Source: Flavobacterium rakeshii (GTDB lineage: Bacteria > Bacteroidota > Bacteroidia > Flavobacteriales > Flavobacteriaceae). From it: a stretch of DNA of 50,743 nt. Location: assembly GCF_009741375.1 (NCBI RefSeq), contig NZ_WOWP01000049.1:1-50743 (forward strand), given 5' to 3'. The translations under genes and the position numbers were made by a program. The first letter of the stretch is position 1. Every line of letters begins with the position of its first letter. Below are positions 26,952 through 36,307 of this stretch, in pieces. The notes under the pieces were generated by a model that saw only the letters and a program-made list of their open reading frames with translations, searched no databases and was not told the DNA's origin.

Positions 26952-27881
26952 ATGCACTCCAAAAAATTACTCACCACCCCTGCGCTTACTACAGAAAAAT
27001 CACTAAAAACGCTGGTGGAAAACAGGTCGGTTTATTCACTGGATAACTGCGAACTCAACATATTTGAAACCTACAAGGAAGCACAGCTGGTTCCGTTAAA
27101 GTTTAACGATCTTGTAGTGACCAGTATGCTAAGAGGAAAAAAGGTAATGCATCTTTTTGATGACCCTGAGTTTGAGTACCTGCCGGGAGAAACGGTTATT
27201 GTACCCTCTAATGTAGAAATGCGTATTGACTTCCCCGAAGCCTCTACCCACAACCCTACACAGTGCCTCGCCCTTGCCATAGACCATGACAAGATTAGCA
27301 GTACCCTTAATTTTTTGAACGAACGCTACCCTAAAGACGGTAAGAACATCTGGAAGCTGGACCACGAAAATTACTTCTTTTATAATAATACCGAACTGGC
27401 TACATCTATCAATAAACTGATAAAGGAATGCATGAGTACATCGGTCACTAAAGATGCGTTAGTAGACCTCAGCCTTCAGGAGTTACTGGTTCGCATTGTG
27501 CAGTCACAAACCATACAGGGGCTTAACAGCCCTAAAACCTTACAGTCAGGAGGTGACAATGAAAGTGCCATGCATGTAATTGCCGAATACATTAAAACCA
27601 ATATTACGCAAAACCTAAGCCTTAAAGACCTTAGTGAAAAAGCATGTATGAGTACCACATCGTTTTATCGCTACTTTAAGCGCGAACTGGGCATGACACC
27701 ACTGGAGTTTATATTAAACGAAAAAATAAAACAGGCCAAGCAGCTTTTAAAACACCCGGGCATACAGGTAAACGAGGTATGTTTCCAGTCGGGGTTTGAG
27801 GACTGTAATTATTTTATCAGGCTGTTTAAAAAACATGAAGGTATTACCCCTAAGCAATACCAACAGTTATACATTAATTAA
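26952..27881 (+). CDS. AraC family transcriptional regulator
   Basis: 309 residues. The N-terminal AraC_N cupin-like part (about 20-180) contains KVMHLFDDPEFEYLPGETVIVPSN in two adjoining strands. The C-terminal double helix-turn-helix (about 208-307) has LSLKDLSEKACMSTTSFYRYF and the signature VCFQSGFEDCNYFIRLFKKH ending TPKQYQ. Its stop overlaps the stop of the convergent DUF779 gene by 3 bp. The same arrangement with DUF779, alcohol and aldehyde dehydrogenases occurs in other bacteria, so it probably activates the aldehyde dehydrogenase gene through the repeat at 31080-31110. Confidence 0.9.
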   Translation: MHSKKLLTTPALTTEKSLKTLVENRSVYSLDNCELNIFETYKEAQLVPLKFNDLVVTSMLRGKKVMHLFDDPEFEYLPGETVIVPSNVEMRIDFPEASTHNPTQCLALAIDHDKISSTLNFLNERYPKDGKNIWKLDHENYFFYNNTELATSINKLIKECMSTSVTKDALVDLSLQELLVRIVQSQTIQGLNSPKTLQSGGDNESAMHVIAEYIKTNITQNLSLKDLSEKACMSTTSFYRYFKRELGMTPLEFILNEKIKQAKQLLKHPGIQVNEVCFQSGFEDCNYFIRLFKKHEGITPKQYQQLYIN

Positions 27882-28252
27882 TCTTCAAGATATTTAAGCG
27901 GTTCAAGGTCATTGGCTTCCTCTTCGGTAAACAGCCTCGACTCTATTAAAAACCGCATACCATAAGGTATTTCGAGCGAAAAACTGGCTCCCCTGCCCTC
28001 TACCGCTGTAAGGGTAAGATGCGTGTGTTTCCAGTATTCAAACTGGTCTTTACTCATCCAAAACTCACAGCCTTCAACCACGCCAAGGCACACATCGCTG
28101 TAACCCAGCTTAAAGTCTCCTTTCTCAAAACACATGGGCTGACTTCCGTCACAACACCCACCACTTTGATGAAACATGAGTTCGCCGTGCCTGTCTTTTA
28201 GTTTTGCAATAAGTTCTGCTCCCTGTGGTGTACAGTCAATTCTTTTATACAT
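27878..28252 (-). CDS. DUF779 protein (aldehyde dehydrogenase-associated)
   Basis: 124 residues. The family hallmark is FHQSGGCCDGSQPMC, a Cys-rich loop (about residues 28-42), followed by GDVCLGVVEGCEFWMS-type strands and HTHLTLTAVEGRGASFSLE. DUF779 genes are consistently next to acetaldehyde/aldehyde dehydrogenase genes; a role in metal or thiol chemistry around the enzyme is plausible but unproven. Its 3' end overlaps the AraC gene stop. It lies downstream of adhP on the same strand, 140 bp away. Confidence 0.9.
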   Translation of the reverse strand: MYKRIDCTPQGAELIAKLKDRHGELMFHQSGGCCDGSQPMCFEKGDFKLGYSDVCLGVVEGCEFWMSKDQFEYWKHTHLTLTAVEGRGASFSLEIPYGMRFLIESRLFTEEEANDLEPLKYLED

Positions 28253-28319
28253 AACAGTAGTTTTAGTAAAGTTACTCCGAAAGTTCTATTTTAACCTTGT
28301 AGAAAAATCCAAAAAGCGA

Positions 28320-28366
28320 TTATGAGATTTCTCTACTTCATTGCATTACGCCCTAAATGGAAAACA
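28320..28366. repeat. Possible decayed copy of an interspersed repeat
   Basis: The segment reading GAGATTTCTCTACTTCATTG and then CTAAATGGAAAACA resembles GAGATTTCTCCACTACACTT followed by CGAAATGGAAAAACA at 50561-50607. The match is about 70 per cent by eye over 45 bp in two non-coding gaps. Confidence 0.35.
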
Positions 28367-28392
28367 GAACTTCCGGAATAACCGATAACATA

Positions 28393-29427
28393 TTATCCTT
28401 CGGCTACCTGAAGCACCATACGTCCTTCAATTTCTCCTTTTTTCATTTTGTCAAAAACATCATTAATATCCTCCAGTTTAGCAGCAGTAACATTAGCTTT
28501 TACCTTTCCTTCCTGTGCAAACTGTATGGCTTCCTGCAAGTCTTTTCGTGTCCCAACGATAGATCCCCTCACGGTAATCCTGTTAAGTACGGTATCAAAA
28601 ATAGGCAGGTCAAAACTTCCCGGTGGCAGTCCGTTAAGAGCAAGCGTACCTTTACGCCTAAGCGTTTCCAGTCCCTGTTTAAAGGCTATGGGCGAAACTG
28701 CCGTAACCAGTGCACCATGCATACCTCCGGTTTCCTTTTTCAGGAAAGTCCCGGGATCCTGTTCTTTAGCATTAACAACTAAGTCGGCACCCAGTCGTTT
28801 TGCCAGTGCCAGTTTATCATCGGCTACATCAATAGCAGCCACATGCAGCCCCATCGCTTTGGCATACTGTACGGCTACATGCCCCAGTCCGCCGATGCCC
28901 GATATGGCAACCCACTCACCCGGCTTGGTATCGGTTTCCTTTAAGCCTTTATATACGGTAACCCCTGCACAAAGTATAGGAGCCATCTCTAAAAAGTTAG
29001 GATTATTCCCAAGGTGACCCACATAACGGGCATCGGCAATAACATATTCGGCAAAACCACCGTCTACACTATACCCTCCGTTTTGCTGACTCTCACACAG
29101 GGTTTCCCATCCGGTAATGCAGTGTTCACATCCTCCACAGGCACTATACAGCCACGGCACTCCTACAGCATCACCTTCTTTCACATTATGAACATCTGGC
29201 CCTACGGCTACAACATAGCCTACCCCTTCGTGTCCCGGTATAAGCGGCATTTTAGGTTTAACAGGCCAGTCGCCATCTACAGCATGCAGATCGGTATGGC
29301 AAACGCCACTGGCGATAACCTTAACCAGTACCTGATTGCGCCCCGGGCGCTTTACTTCTACTTCCTCAATTTGCAATGGCTTGCCAAACTCGCGCACCAC
29401 TGCAGCTTTCATGGTTTTTGGTAACAT
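28393..29427 (-). CDS. adhP: Zinc-dependent alcohol dehydrogenase AdhP
   Basis: 344 residues, typical of AdhP/ADH I. Catalytic zinc ligands are Cys43 in GVCHTDLH and His in GHEGVGYV (about residue 66); the structural zinc loop is [15 protein letters not shown]. The NAD-binding Rossmann motif is [14 protein letters not shown]. It interconverts primary alcohols (ethanol) and aldehydes in the cytoplasm. It lies downstream of the aldehyde dehydrogenase on the same strand, separated by a hairpin, with DUF779 after it. Confidence 0.93.
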   Translation of the reverse strand: MLPKTMKAAVVREFGKPLQIEEVEVKRPGRNQVLVKVIASGVCHTDLHAVDGDWPVKPKMPLIPGHEGVGYVVAVGPDVHNVKEGDAVGVPWLYSACGGCEHCITGWETLCESQQNGGYSVDGGFAEYVIADARYVGHLGNNPNFLEMAPILCAGVTVYKGLKETDTKPGEWVAISGIGGLGHVAVQYAKAMGLHVAAIDVADDKLALAKRLGADLVVNAKEQDPGTFLKKETGGMHGALVTAVSPIAFKQGLETLRRKGTLALNGLPPGSFDLPIFDTVLNRITVRGSIVGTRKDLQEAIQFAQEGKVKANVTAAKLEDINDVFDKMKKGEIEGRMVLQVAEG

Positions 29428-29466
29428 AGTAATTATTTTTGGTTGGTTGTATCAATATCATATTAT

Positions 29467-29500
29467 AAAAAAAGACAGGCTATGGTACGGCCTGCCTTTT
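29467..29500 (-). terminator. Terminator after the aldehyde dehydrogenase gene
   Basis: Minus strand AAAAGGCAGGC / GCCTGTCTTTT with one G-T wobble, a 9-nt loop and a seven-T tail, starting 17 bp after the stop codon. It should reduce read-through from aldehyde dehydrogenase into adhP. Confidence 0.75.
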
Positions 29501-29516
29501 AATCCAAACTCTAAAA

Positions 29517-31022
29517 TCAGAAAAAGCCTAATTTCTTTTTGTCGTAAGAAATCAGCATGTTTTTAGTTTGCCTGTAATGCTCAAGCATCATTTTATGGTT
29601 TTCACGGCCAAAGCCCGATTTTTTATATCCGCCAAACGGAGCATGTGCAGGGTATGCATGGTAATTATTTACCCAAACCCTACCGGCCTCTATGGCTCTT
29701 GGAACCTGATACAGCTCGTGTGCGTCGCGTGTCCATACACCCGCACCAAGTCCGTAAAGAGTATCGTTAGCAATCTCAATAGCCTCCTCGGTCGTTTTGA
29801 AGGTAGTAACACATACCACAGGACCAAATATCTCTTCCTGGAAAATTCTCATTTTGTTATTCCCTTTAAAGATTGTTGGCTGAATGTAGTAACCTGTACC
29901 CAGTTCGCCATCCAGTTGGTTTACCTCACCACCTGTTAACACCTGTGCACCTTCATCTTTACCAATTTTAAGATAGGATTTGATTTTTTCATACTGGTCG
30001 TTTGAAGCCTGTGCTCCCATTGCAACGGTTTTATCCAGCGGATGCCCTATTTTAATAGCCTCTGTACGTGCTATTACCCTTTCTATAAACTTGTCGTAAA
30101 TATCTTCGTGTACCAGCATACGTGACGGACACGTACAAATTTCACCCTGATTAAGGGCAAACATTACAGCACCTTCTACTGCCTTATCAAAAAACTCATC
30201 ATCGGCATCGCCTACAGATTTGAAGAAAATATTAGGTGATTTACCTCCCAGCTCCATAGTAGACGGGATAATGTTTTCGGCAGCATACTGCATGATAAGC
30301 CTACCGGTGGTGGTTTCTCCCGTAAACGATACTTTACTTATTCTTGGTGAGGTTGCCAGTGGTTTACCTGCCTCAACACCAAAACCGTTTACAATGTTTA
30401 TTACTCCCGGCGGCACCACATCTTTAATAAGCTCCATTAATACGATAATGGAAACCGGAGTCTGTTCGGCAGCCTTAACCACTGTACAGTTACCTGCGGC
30501 AATAGCGGGTGCAATTTTCCAGGTAGCCATAAGCAGCGGGAAATTCCACGGGATAATTTGTCCCACAACACCTATAGGCTCATGCAAAACGATGCTAACC
30601 GTGTTTTCGTCATGTTCTGATATTGTACCTTCCTCTCCTCTTATTACTGAGGCGAAGTACCTAAAATGATCTATACAAAGGGGTAAGTCGGCTGCAAGGG
30701 TTTCGCGTATTGCTTTACCGTTATCTATGGTTTCTACCGTTGCCAGGTATTCCAGATTGGCTTCCATAACATCGGCAATTTTATTAAGTACACTGCTACG
30801 GTATGCCGGAGAGGCCTTACCCCATGTTTTAAATGCTTCATGGGCAGCATCAAGAGCAAGGTCTATATCTTCTTTAGTAGAGCGGGCTGCTTTTGCAAAA
30901 GGTTTTCCGTCTATAGGGGAAATGTTGTCAAAATACTCGCCTTTAACAGGTGGTACAAATTTGCCGCCAATAAAGTTATCATACTTTTCTTTAAACTGCG
31001 GTCTTGAAACTATTGAACTCAT
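29517..31022 (-). CDS. NAD-dependent aldehyde dehydrogenase (ExaC/AldB-like)
   Basis: 501 residues. Catalytic Cys296 in [11 protein letters not shown], general base Glu258 in MELGGKSPN, cofactor loop PWNFPLL and [15 protein letters not shown] and the C-terminal KKLGFF ending are typical of the acetaldehyde dehydrogenase group found with DUF779 and AraC regulators. It oxidises acetaldehyde or related aldehydes to acids in the cytoplasm. It is the first gene of the minus-strand module; an exact -7 box and a repeated operator-like motif lie upstream. Confidence 0.92.
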   Translation of the reverse strand: MSSIVSRPQFKEKYDNFIGGKFVPPVKGEYFDNISPIDGKPFAKAARSTKEDIDLALDAAHEAFKTWGKASPAYRSSVLNKIADVMEANLEYLATVETIDNGKAIRETLAADLPLCIDHFRYFASVIRGEEGTISEHDENTVSIVLHEPIGVVGQIIPWNFPLLMATWKIAPAIAAGNCTVVKAAEQTPVSIIVLMELIKDVVPPGVINIVNGFGVEAGKPLATSPRISKVSFTGETTTGRLIMQYAAENIIPSTMELGGKSPNIFFKSVGDADDEFFDKAVEGAVMFALNQGEICTCPSRMLVHEDIYDKFIERVIARTEAIKIGHPLDKTVAMGAQASNDQYEKIKSYLKIGKDEGAQVLTGGEVNQLDGELGTGYYIQPTIFKGNNKMRIFQEEIFGPVVCVTTFKTTEEAIEIANDTLYGLGAGVWTRDAHELYQVPRAIEAGRVWVNNYHAYPAHAPFGGYKKSGFGRENHKMMLEHYRQTKNMLISYDKKKLGFF

Positions 31023-31051
31023 ACTTATAGTAATATTAAAGGTTATATTAC

Positions 31052-31059
31052 CAAAAGTA
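31052..31059 (-). promoter_or_regulatory. -7 box of the aldehyde dehydrogenase gene
   Basis: TACTTTTG on the minus strand is an exact TAnnTTTG match, 29 bp before the start codon. No TTG stands 17-23 bp upstream, consistent with an activator-dependent promoter. Confidence 0.6.
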
Positions 31060-31079
31060 GATTACTATAACGTTTTAGG

Positions 31080-31110
31080 ATAGCACAATCTTTTCAAATA
31101 ATAGCACAAT
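31080..31110. promoter_or_regulatory. Paired operator-like repeat, probable AraC-type binding site
   Basis: ATAGCACAAT occurs exactly twice, at 31080-31089 and 31101-31110, 21 bp apart (two helical turns, same face). The proximal copy lies 20 bp upstream of the -7 box, overlapping the -33 position. Direct repeats with 21-bp period touching the -35 region are the class II geometry of AraC-family activators. Confidence 0.6.
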
Positions 31111-31202
31111 TTTGCCACTTTTATTATTTTACTATTATTTTTTTGAATTAATGATAAAATATAAGTGTAATAAATAGAGAGTAGATAATAACAGATTTTT
31201 AT

Positions 31203-31787
31203 TTAGACAATATTTATGGTTACGCTAGTTCCATCAGGAAGATTATAAATTTGCCGTGCTATATTAGCATTGATAATTATATAATCAGGAAAATTCATAC
31301 TGCGTAAGTTTTCCTTTTTGTACTCACCTCCGGTAACAAAAGGTATTTTAGGACATAGTCGTAATTCATGATTAATTATGATGTCTGAAAAAATTTGTCC
31401 TGTCAAATAATCTGTCTCATTTTCTAACATAAATAACCATTCGTCAAAAGTTAAACATAAAAAATCCTTTTCTCCTATCTCTATATTAAAAAAGAAAACT
31501 CCTTTAGCTGAAAAACAAAACTGATTACCAAAAATATCTTCTCCAAAACTATATAGCCCTTCGAAAATACTTCCATATTCATTCAAAAGTAGCCGATTTA
31601 CATGTTTAATATCATGATTATCTTCTGTATTAAAACCATACAAATGTAATGCAGAGTTAAAGAAATATCCTCCATTAGTATATCCTATAACAAACTGTAA
31701 AAAACCTGCATCAATTAAACTATCCGGCTGATTAACATCTACAATCGATTCAAACTTAACATTAATATTATCAATTAATATCTTCAT
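31203..31787 (-). CDS. SMI1/KNR4 (SUKH) family protein
   Basis: 194 residues, no signal peptide or membrane segment. The fold signature is visible: YTNGGYFFNSALHLYGF early, YSFGEDIFGNQFCFS in the middle, FDEWLFMLENETDYLTG, and the end CPKIPFVTGGEYKKENLRSM to NLPDGTSVTI. The SUKH superfamily contains immunity proteins of polymorphic toxin systems and other regulators. No toxin gene is adjacent; it precedes nothing recognisable in that pathway. It may be an orphan immunity gene. It is AT-rich and sits 33 bp downstream of a lipoprotein gene on the same strand. Confidence 0.75.
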   Translation of the reverse strand: MKILIDNINVKFESIVDVNQPDSLIDAGFLQFVIGYTNGGYFFNSALHLYGFNTEDNHDIKHVNRLLLNEYGSIFEGLYSFGEDIFGNQFCFSAKGVFFFNIEIGEKDFLCLTFDEWLFMLENETDYLTGQIFSDIIINHELRLCPKIPFVTGGEYKKENLRSMNFPDYIIINANIARQIYNLPDGTSVTINIV

Positions 31788-31819
31788 AACATTATTTATA
31801 TTACATCAACTCTACAAAG

Positions 31820-32263
31820 TTATTCTCTATCTTTTAAATCCTGTGCTATCAATATGTCAATCAGTTTAAAAAAATCAGGATTATTTTTTCTCTGTACCCC
31901 ATTAATCACTATATGTGTATTCCTGCTCATACAAACAGTATCTGTAGTGTGTTGCTTGTGAACCAACATTTGGATTCTCGCATCAAAATCATAATTGGTA
32001 TTTTCAAGAGCTTTCAGTTGACTGTAAATAGTATCAAATTGTTCAATAAAATTCCCGCTTGTAATATTTTTATAGAAAAACATACTCTCATCATCTTCTC
32101 TTACAAAAGTCTTCATACAGCCAATTCTGTAAGGATACAAATGATAAGGTGAAATATATAGAAGTTCAATTGATTTTACGGAATCATGCTCTTCGTTATC
32201 TGTTTTTTTACAACCGATAATTAAAAAAGTAAAACCTATTATTACTGCTAACTTAATTTTCAT
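31820..32263 (-). CDS. Hypothetical lipoprotein
   Basis: 147 residues with a lipoprotein signal ending LIIGC (Cys18) followed by KKTDNEEHD. The mature part contains IELLYISPYHLYPYRIGC and a C-terminal helix FFKLIDILIAQDL. No family recognised. It lies 15 bp downstream of the OMPLA gene and 33 bp before the SUKH gene, so it may be the middle gene of a short minus-strand operon. Confidence 0.7.
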   Translation of the reverse strand: MKIKLAVIIGFTFLIIGCKKTDNEEHDSVKSIELLYISPYHLYPYRIGCMKTFVREDDESMFFYKNITSGNFIEQFDTIYSQLKALENTNYDFDARIQMLVHKQHTTDTVCMSRNTHIVINGVQRKNNPDFFKLIDILIAQDLKDRE

Positions 32264-32278
32264 ACTGTTCCTGTTTTA

Positions 32279-33196
32279 TTACATCCATTCCACTAATGAT
32301 ATCCCAACCCCAACAATGGTTTGTAACTGGTTATAATCAATAAGCGTTTCGCCATAACCGTGAAAAAACTGTGCATGAAACTTTAGGTTTCCTTTTATAC
32401 TTCGTGCCCAGTTAAGCTCAATACTGCCCTTCATGTTTTTATTAAAACTGAAATTAGGTACTACCGTGGCCGAAAAAATATCCTTATCGGTCGCATAGGT
32501 TACTGTGGCATCGCCATAACCTACATAATGACAAATGTTAGGATTATCGTCTATATCATCGGGAACGCGATACCATGCCCTTACAAAAACCTGCCAGTTC
32601 TCCTTCTCAAAAGCGGCATGGGCTATTATCCTATTCCAGCTTCGGGATAAGGGGTACGACCTTCCGTTTGACTGATGGTTAATACTTATCCCTGCCATTC
32701 GCCCTTTAAAGCCAAACAGACTGTAATGTGTAGTGAAATTCAAAATGGCTTCGGGCTCGTAGTTGATTTCCCTAAAAGGTCGCGACAGTGAGGCATTATA
32801 CACCTGCCAGTGCGCTTTTTGTGAATAAGCTCCCCACAGGTCGCCATTACCCCAAAAAAGTCCCTGTGCTACCTTTACCTTAAAGCTTATCTGGAACTTG
32901 GCCTCGAGGTTATTAAGGTTCAGGTTATCGGTCACGGTATAATCCGGACTGCTGTTGCCACTACGGGGTTGTCCGTTTGGCGAACTAGACCAACGCAAAG
33001 GCAGTATATAAACCGGTTTATAAGGAGTAATTACAAACGTGGCAGGCTTTGATAGCGAATCAAGCTCCCAGCGTTGTGCCAGGCTGTTTAGCCGTTGCCT
33101 GTTGAAAAGCGAATTGGTTTGTGCCGTAGCAAACCAACAAAACAGCATTAGGGTAAAAGTAAAATAACGTTGTAAGGCGTTTGGTATTTGTGGCAT
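32279..33196 (-). CDS. pldA: Outer membrane phospholipase A (OMPLA)
   Basis: 305 residues from ATG 33196; the longer frame from TTG 33217 was rejected because it starts inside the -7 box. A signal peptide ends near residue 26 (FCWFATAQ). The catalytic triad of the family is intact: His174 and Ser176 in INHQSNGRS and Asn188 in SRSWNR, with the same 14-residue His-Asn spacing as in E. coli. Calcium-site and barrel motifs RAWYRVPD and DDNPNI..YVGYGD are also present. The enzyme hydrolyses phospholipids in the outer leaflet after dimerisation, in response to membrane damage. Confidence 0.9.
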   Translation of the reverse strand: MPQIPNALQRYFTFTLMLFCWFATAQTNSLFNRQRLNSLAQRWELDSLSKPATFVITPYKPVYILPLRWSSSPNGQPRSGNSSPDYTVTDNLNLNNLEAKFQISFKVKVAQGLFWGNGDLWGAYSQKAHWQVYNASLSRPFREINYEPEAILNFTTHYSLFGFKGRMAGISINHQSNGRSYPLSRSWNRIIAHAAFEKENWQVFVRAWYRVPDDIDDNPNICHYVGYGDATVTYATDKDIFSATVVPNFSFNKNMKGSIELNWARSIKGNLKFHAQFFHGYGETLIDYNQLQTIVGVGISLVEWM

Positions 33197-33214
33197 AATA
33201 CACGTGTTTCCTAA

Positions 33215-33222
33215 CAAATATA
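33215..33222 (-). promoter_or_regulatory. -7 box of pldA
   Basis: TATATTTG on the minus strand matches TAnnTTTG exactly, 18 bp before ATG 33196. No good TTG partner was seen. It decides the start codon. Confidence 0.45.
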
Positions 33223-33294
33223 ACGTTTTTAAAGAAAAGCTGGGTTATTTGATTCTCCCATATTCTTCATGAGTTATTTTACCAATTATAACTT

Positions 33295-34914
33295 TTACAT
33301 CTTATCCACTTTAATGTAAAACTCCTTTGTTTTTGGCTGTACATCTTTAATCTTATCGGCTTCAACAGTTAAGGTTTGCCAATCGTTGGTTCCGTTAAGT
33401 CGTATGTTTTTACCATAAATATGAACATCTACCGGCATGGCAAAGTTTTCCTCGTCGGTTACCCAGCGGTACTGTAACTGATGATCTTTCAGCTTTAACT
33501 CCAGTTTAGGTATACTTCTGTATCTCAGGTATTGGTTAAATACAGGCTCAAGGTTTATACCGCTTTCTTTACTGAAAAAGCTGATAACATCCTGCCCTTC
33601 TATCACCTGTTTTTTATAGGTTTCGGCATATTTAAGCAACATCGCCCACCATTTGTCATCATTGTTTACAATATGCCTTATGGTATTAAGCATTAACGCC
33701 CCTTTGTAGTACATATCGCCCGATCCTTCATTGTTCACACCAAATATCCCTACAACAGGTTTATCGTTGCGTACTCCCATGCGCTGACCGTATACATACT
33801 GCATTGCCTTATCATAACCCAACATACATTCTAAATACACGGTTTCGCTATACGTCGTAAAACTCTCATGAATCCACATATCGGCAATATCCTTAGAGGT
33901 TATACTGTTACCAAACCATTCGTGTCCCGTTTCGTGTATAATGATATAATCAAATGTTAGCCCTACACCAGTATACGACAAATCGCCTCCCCTATACCCC
34001 ATTTTATAGTTGTTACCATAAGCAACGGCACTTTGGTGTTCCATACCCAGGTAAGGAGTTTCTACCAGTTTATAGCCGTCTTCCTTAAACGGATATTCGC
34101 CAAACCTGGTTTGAAAACATTCCATCATCGGTTTTACCTGCTTAAACTGTTCTTCGGCCTTTTCCTTATTATAACTTAATACGTAGTAATCAAGATCAAG
34201 TCCTTTGTAGTTATCGTGCATATGCACGTAATCGGCAATGTTTACCGTAATATCGTAGTTGTTAATTGGATTTATAACCTCCCAGTCCCATCGGGTATAT
34301 CCGTTTTTAAGGTCTTCACTGCCTTTAAAACGTCCGTTAGAAACATTCATAAGTCCGTTTGGAACAGCCACTTTTATAGAGGCTCCGTTATCGGGCTCAT
34401 CGCTTTGGTGGTCTTTTACAGGGTACCAAAGGCTCGCACCTGTTCCCTGTACTGCCACACCTATCCATGGCTTACCATTACCGTCTTCTGTAAAAACAAA
34501 ACCACCGTCCCACGGAGCATTGCGTGCCACTTTAGGATTTCCCGAATAGTTAAACCTTAGCGTATGTTCACTCCCTGCTTTAAGCTCGTTAGGGAACGAT
34601 ATAAAAACAGCATCATTATCACGGGTATATTTCAGCTTTTTATTTTTAAGCATTATGCTTTCAATCTTCATATTCTCAAAAAGATCAAGCTGAATTTTTT
34701 GGGTATTGCTTACCACTTTAAAAGTAATATCATTATAGCCGCTTATAAATCTTTTATCAGGGTTTACCGTGATGTTTAGATCATAGCGAAGTACGTCAAA
34801 ACTTGTCCTTTCAGGGCGCAGTCCGCCATGCAGGCTATCCCTTCTGGAAAATTCCTGAGCACTTGCAAAAACAAAGGCAAATAATGAGGCGATAAGCAAT
34901 AAGGTGTTTTTCAT
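33295..34914 (-). CDS. Secreted M1 family metallopeptidase
   Basis: 539 residues with a signal peptide (MKNTLLLIASLFAFVFASAQ). An N-terminal beta-saddle domain (about 30-230) is followed by the thermolysin-like domain. The GAMEN-like exopeptidase loop is GMEHQ near residue 291; zinc ligands are His327 and His331 in HETGH and Glu350 in WIHESF. The C-terminal helical domain of full-length aminopeptidase N is absent, normal for the short Bacteroidetes form. It is expected in the periplasm, trimming N-terminal residues of peptides. Confidence 0.92.
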   Translation of the reverse strand: MKNTLLLIASLFAFVFASAQEFSRRDSLHGGLRPERTSFDVLRYDLNITVNPDKRFISGYNDITFKVVSNTQKIQLDLFENMKIESIMLKNKKLKYTRDNDAVFISFPNELKAGSEHTLRFNYSGNPKVARNAPWDGGFVFTEDGNGKPWIGVAVQGTGASLWYPVKDHQSDEPDNGASIKVAVPNGLMNVSNGRFKGSEDLKNGYTRWDWEVINPINNYDITVNIADYVHMHDNYKGLDLDYYVLSYNKEKAEEQFKQVKPMMECFQTRFGEYPFKEDGYKLVETPYLGMEHQSAVAYGNNYKMGYRGGDLSYTGVGLTFDYIIIHETGHEWFGNSITSKDIADMWIHESFTTYSETVYLECMLGYDKAMQYVYGQRMGVRNDKPVVGIFGVNNEGSGDMYYKGALMLNTIRHIVNNDDKWWAMLLKYAETYKKQVIEGQDVISFFSKESGINLEPVFNQYLRYRSIPKLELKLKDHQLQYRWVTDEENFAMPVDVHIYGKNIRLNGTNDWQTLTVEADKIKDVQPKTKEFYIKVDKM

Positions 34915-34982
34915 GATAAACAGTTTACACTATTAGTCATGAAATGTAAGAATTTGTTACCAATAAAAAAACAGTAAGTGGT

Positions 34983-35477
34983 TTAAACCATATTTTGAGG
35001 CAATACCTCTGGGTTAATAACCGGCACCGGAATACTACTTTCGGCAGTAACGGCGCAGCCCACCTTGTTAAGGTAATCTACATCTATTTTTAGTTTCAGT
35101 AAATCCAGTTCCTTTTTGTTTACTTTTTTGTAATTGTCCAATAAAAAGGTTTTCATAGCATCATACAACACAAACGATAACTGAATATGTAAATCGCCTG
35201 CATTTTTAATGCTCTCACCCATTGAGATAAGCACAGGGAATACCTTTGCATTATCGGTTTGGCAAATAAACGGAGGAAGTGAATTAATATATAGCCCGCT
35301 TTCAATTAGGTTAATACTAACCTGCACAAGTGTTTTGTACTTGGCGTTCACAGCTATGCCCTTGCGCGCTAAGAGTTCTGAAGTGAAAAAATATTCGAGA
35401 TAGTTGGTTATCTTCTCTACAGATACCACATTTCGCAGCTCGTCATCACAAGCTACATCAATAGTTAGCTTTTTCAT
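34983..35477 (-). CDS. Hypothetical protein
   Basis: 164 residues from ATG 35477 (MKKLTIDVACDDELRNVV). A longer frame to 35537 begins with TTG and adds an unlikely leader, so it was rejected. The protein is soluble and mostly helical (ITNYLEYFFTSELLARKG, ALYDAMKTFLL-like segment, KKELDLLKLKIDVDYLNK), with a Pro-rich tail (SSIPVPVINPEVLPQ). No family recognised. It lies 80 bp downstream of a methyltransferase gene on the same strand, and co-transcription is possible. Confidence 0.65.
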   Translation of the reverse strand: MKKLTIDVACDDELRNVVSVEKITNYLEYFFTSELLARKGIAVNAKYKTLVQVSINLIESGLYINSLPPFICQTDNAKVFPVLISMGESIKNAGDLHIQLSFVLYDAMKTFLLDNYKKVNKKELDLLKLKIDVDYLNKVGCAVTAESSIPVPVINPEVLPQNMV

Positions 35478-35557
35478 GGCTGATAAGGTTTGGTTTGTTA
35501 AAAGTATATACGAAGGATACTTATGGTTGGTTTTCAAAAAAGCGAAAAAAATTCAAC

Positions 35558-36208
35558 TTATTTTAAAACCCCTGTAACTATAGTAATTTCGCGGTCAATA
35601 TTCTCACCACTGTTACTTAGTACCTGCTCTGTATCTTCATATACATTCCGGATAACAAAACCGGCCTTATCTAATAATTCTGATGTATGCTCTGCCGTAT
35701 ACATGGTAAAGCCATACTTAGCAAACGGAATTTTTATCATGGTGCTTTGGGGAATTAAGCCTATTGATAAAACACCTCCGGACTGCATAACGCGTGCAAT
35801 CTCGTTAGCATACTCCTGTGGGTTTTGCCAAAAGTAGATTGTGTTTACTGTAAATGCCTTATTGAACTGATTATCCTGAAACGGAAGGGAGTTTCCGTTA
35901 GTAAGCACAAAAGAAGCATTAATGTAACCTTTATTTAGCTTTTGCGCCTGCTCTATCATAGTGCCCGATATTTCGGCACCCGTATACCGCATGCTTTCGT
36001 TTAAAAGAACATCACCTACGTGGGCACCGTTACCGGGGCCTATTTCCAACACGCTGTCGTTTACAGCCAACGACAAACTGTTTATGGTTTTAATAATGAG
36101 ATTACTGTTAGTAAAGTTCATCATCTCGGCCACCTTTAACCCGGTATCACCTTCGGGATGGCTTAGCTGGCGTGCCAGCTCCTGTAGTTCGGCGTCTGTC
36201 AGTTTCAT
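35558..36208 (-). CDS. Class I SAM-dependent methyltransferase
   Basis: 216 residues from ATG 36208; a longer frame from TTG 36226 was rejected. Motif I is VLEIGPGNG (about residues 60-68), post-I has an acidic residue in YTGAEISGTM, motif II region is FNKAFTVNTIYFW, and VMQSGGVLSIGLI is the post-motif strand (Methyltransf_11 type). The helical N-terminus KLTDAELQELARQLSHPEG is common in Bacteroidetes homologs. Substrate unknown; cytoplasmic. Confidence 0.85.
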   Translation of the reverse strand: MKLTDAELQELARQLSHPEGDTGLKVAEMMNFTNSNLIIKTINSLSLAVNDSVLEIGPGNGAHVGDVLLNESMRYTGAEISGTMIEQAQKLNKGYINASFVLTNGNSLPFQDNQFNKAFTVNTIYFWQNPQEYANEIARVMQSGGVLSIGLIPQSTMIKIPFAKYGFTMYTAEHTSELLDKAGFVIRNVYEDTEQVLSNSGENIDREITIVTGVLK

Positions 36209-36256
36209 GTGTGGGAAGTTCTTCAATTAGCAATTACGTTAAATGTACTAATAAAA

Positions 36257-36280
36257 AACCGACTGCAAAAGCAGTCGGTT
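36257..36280 (-). terminator. Intrinsic terminator of the esterase gene
   Basis: 10-bp stem AACCGACTGC/GCAGTCGGTT with a 4-nt loop; on the minus strand it is followed by a T-run. It lies between the esterase stop (36308) and the methyltransferase start (36208). Confidence 0.85.
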
Positions 36281-36307
36281 CAACAATTGTTAATTATTTA
36301 CAATATC

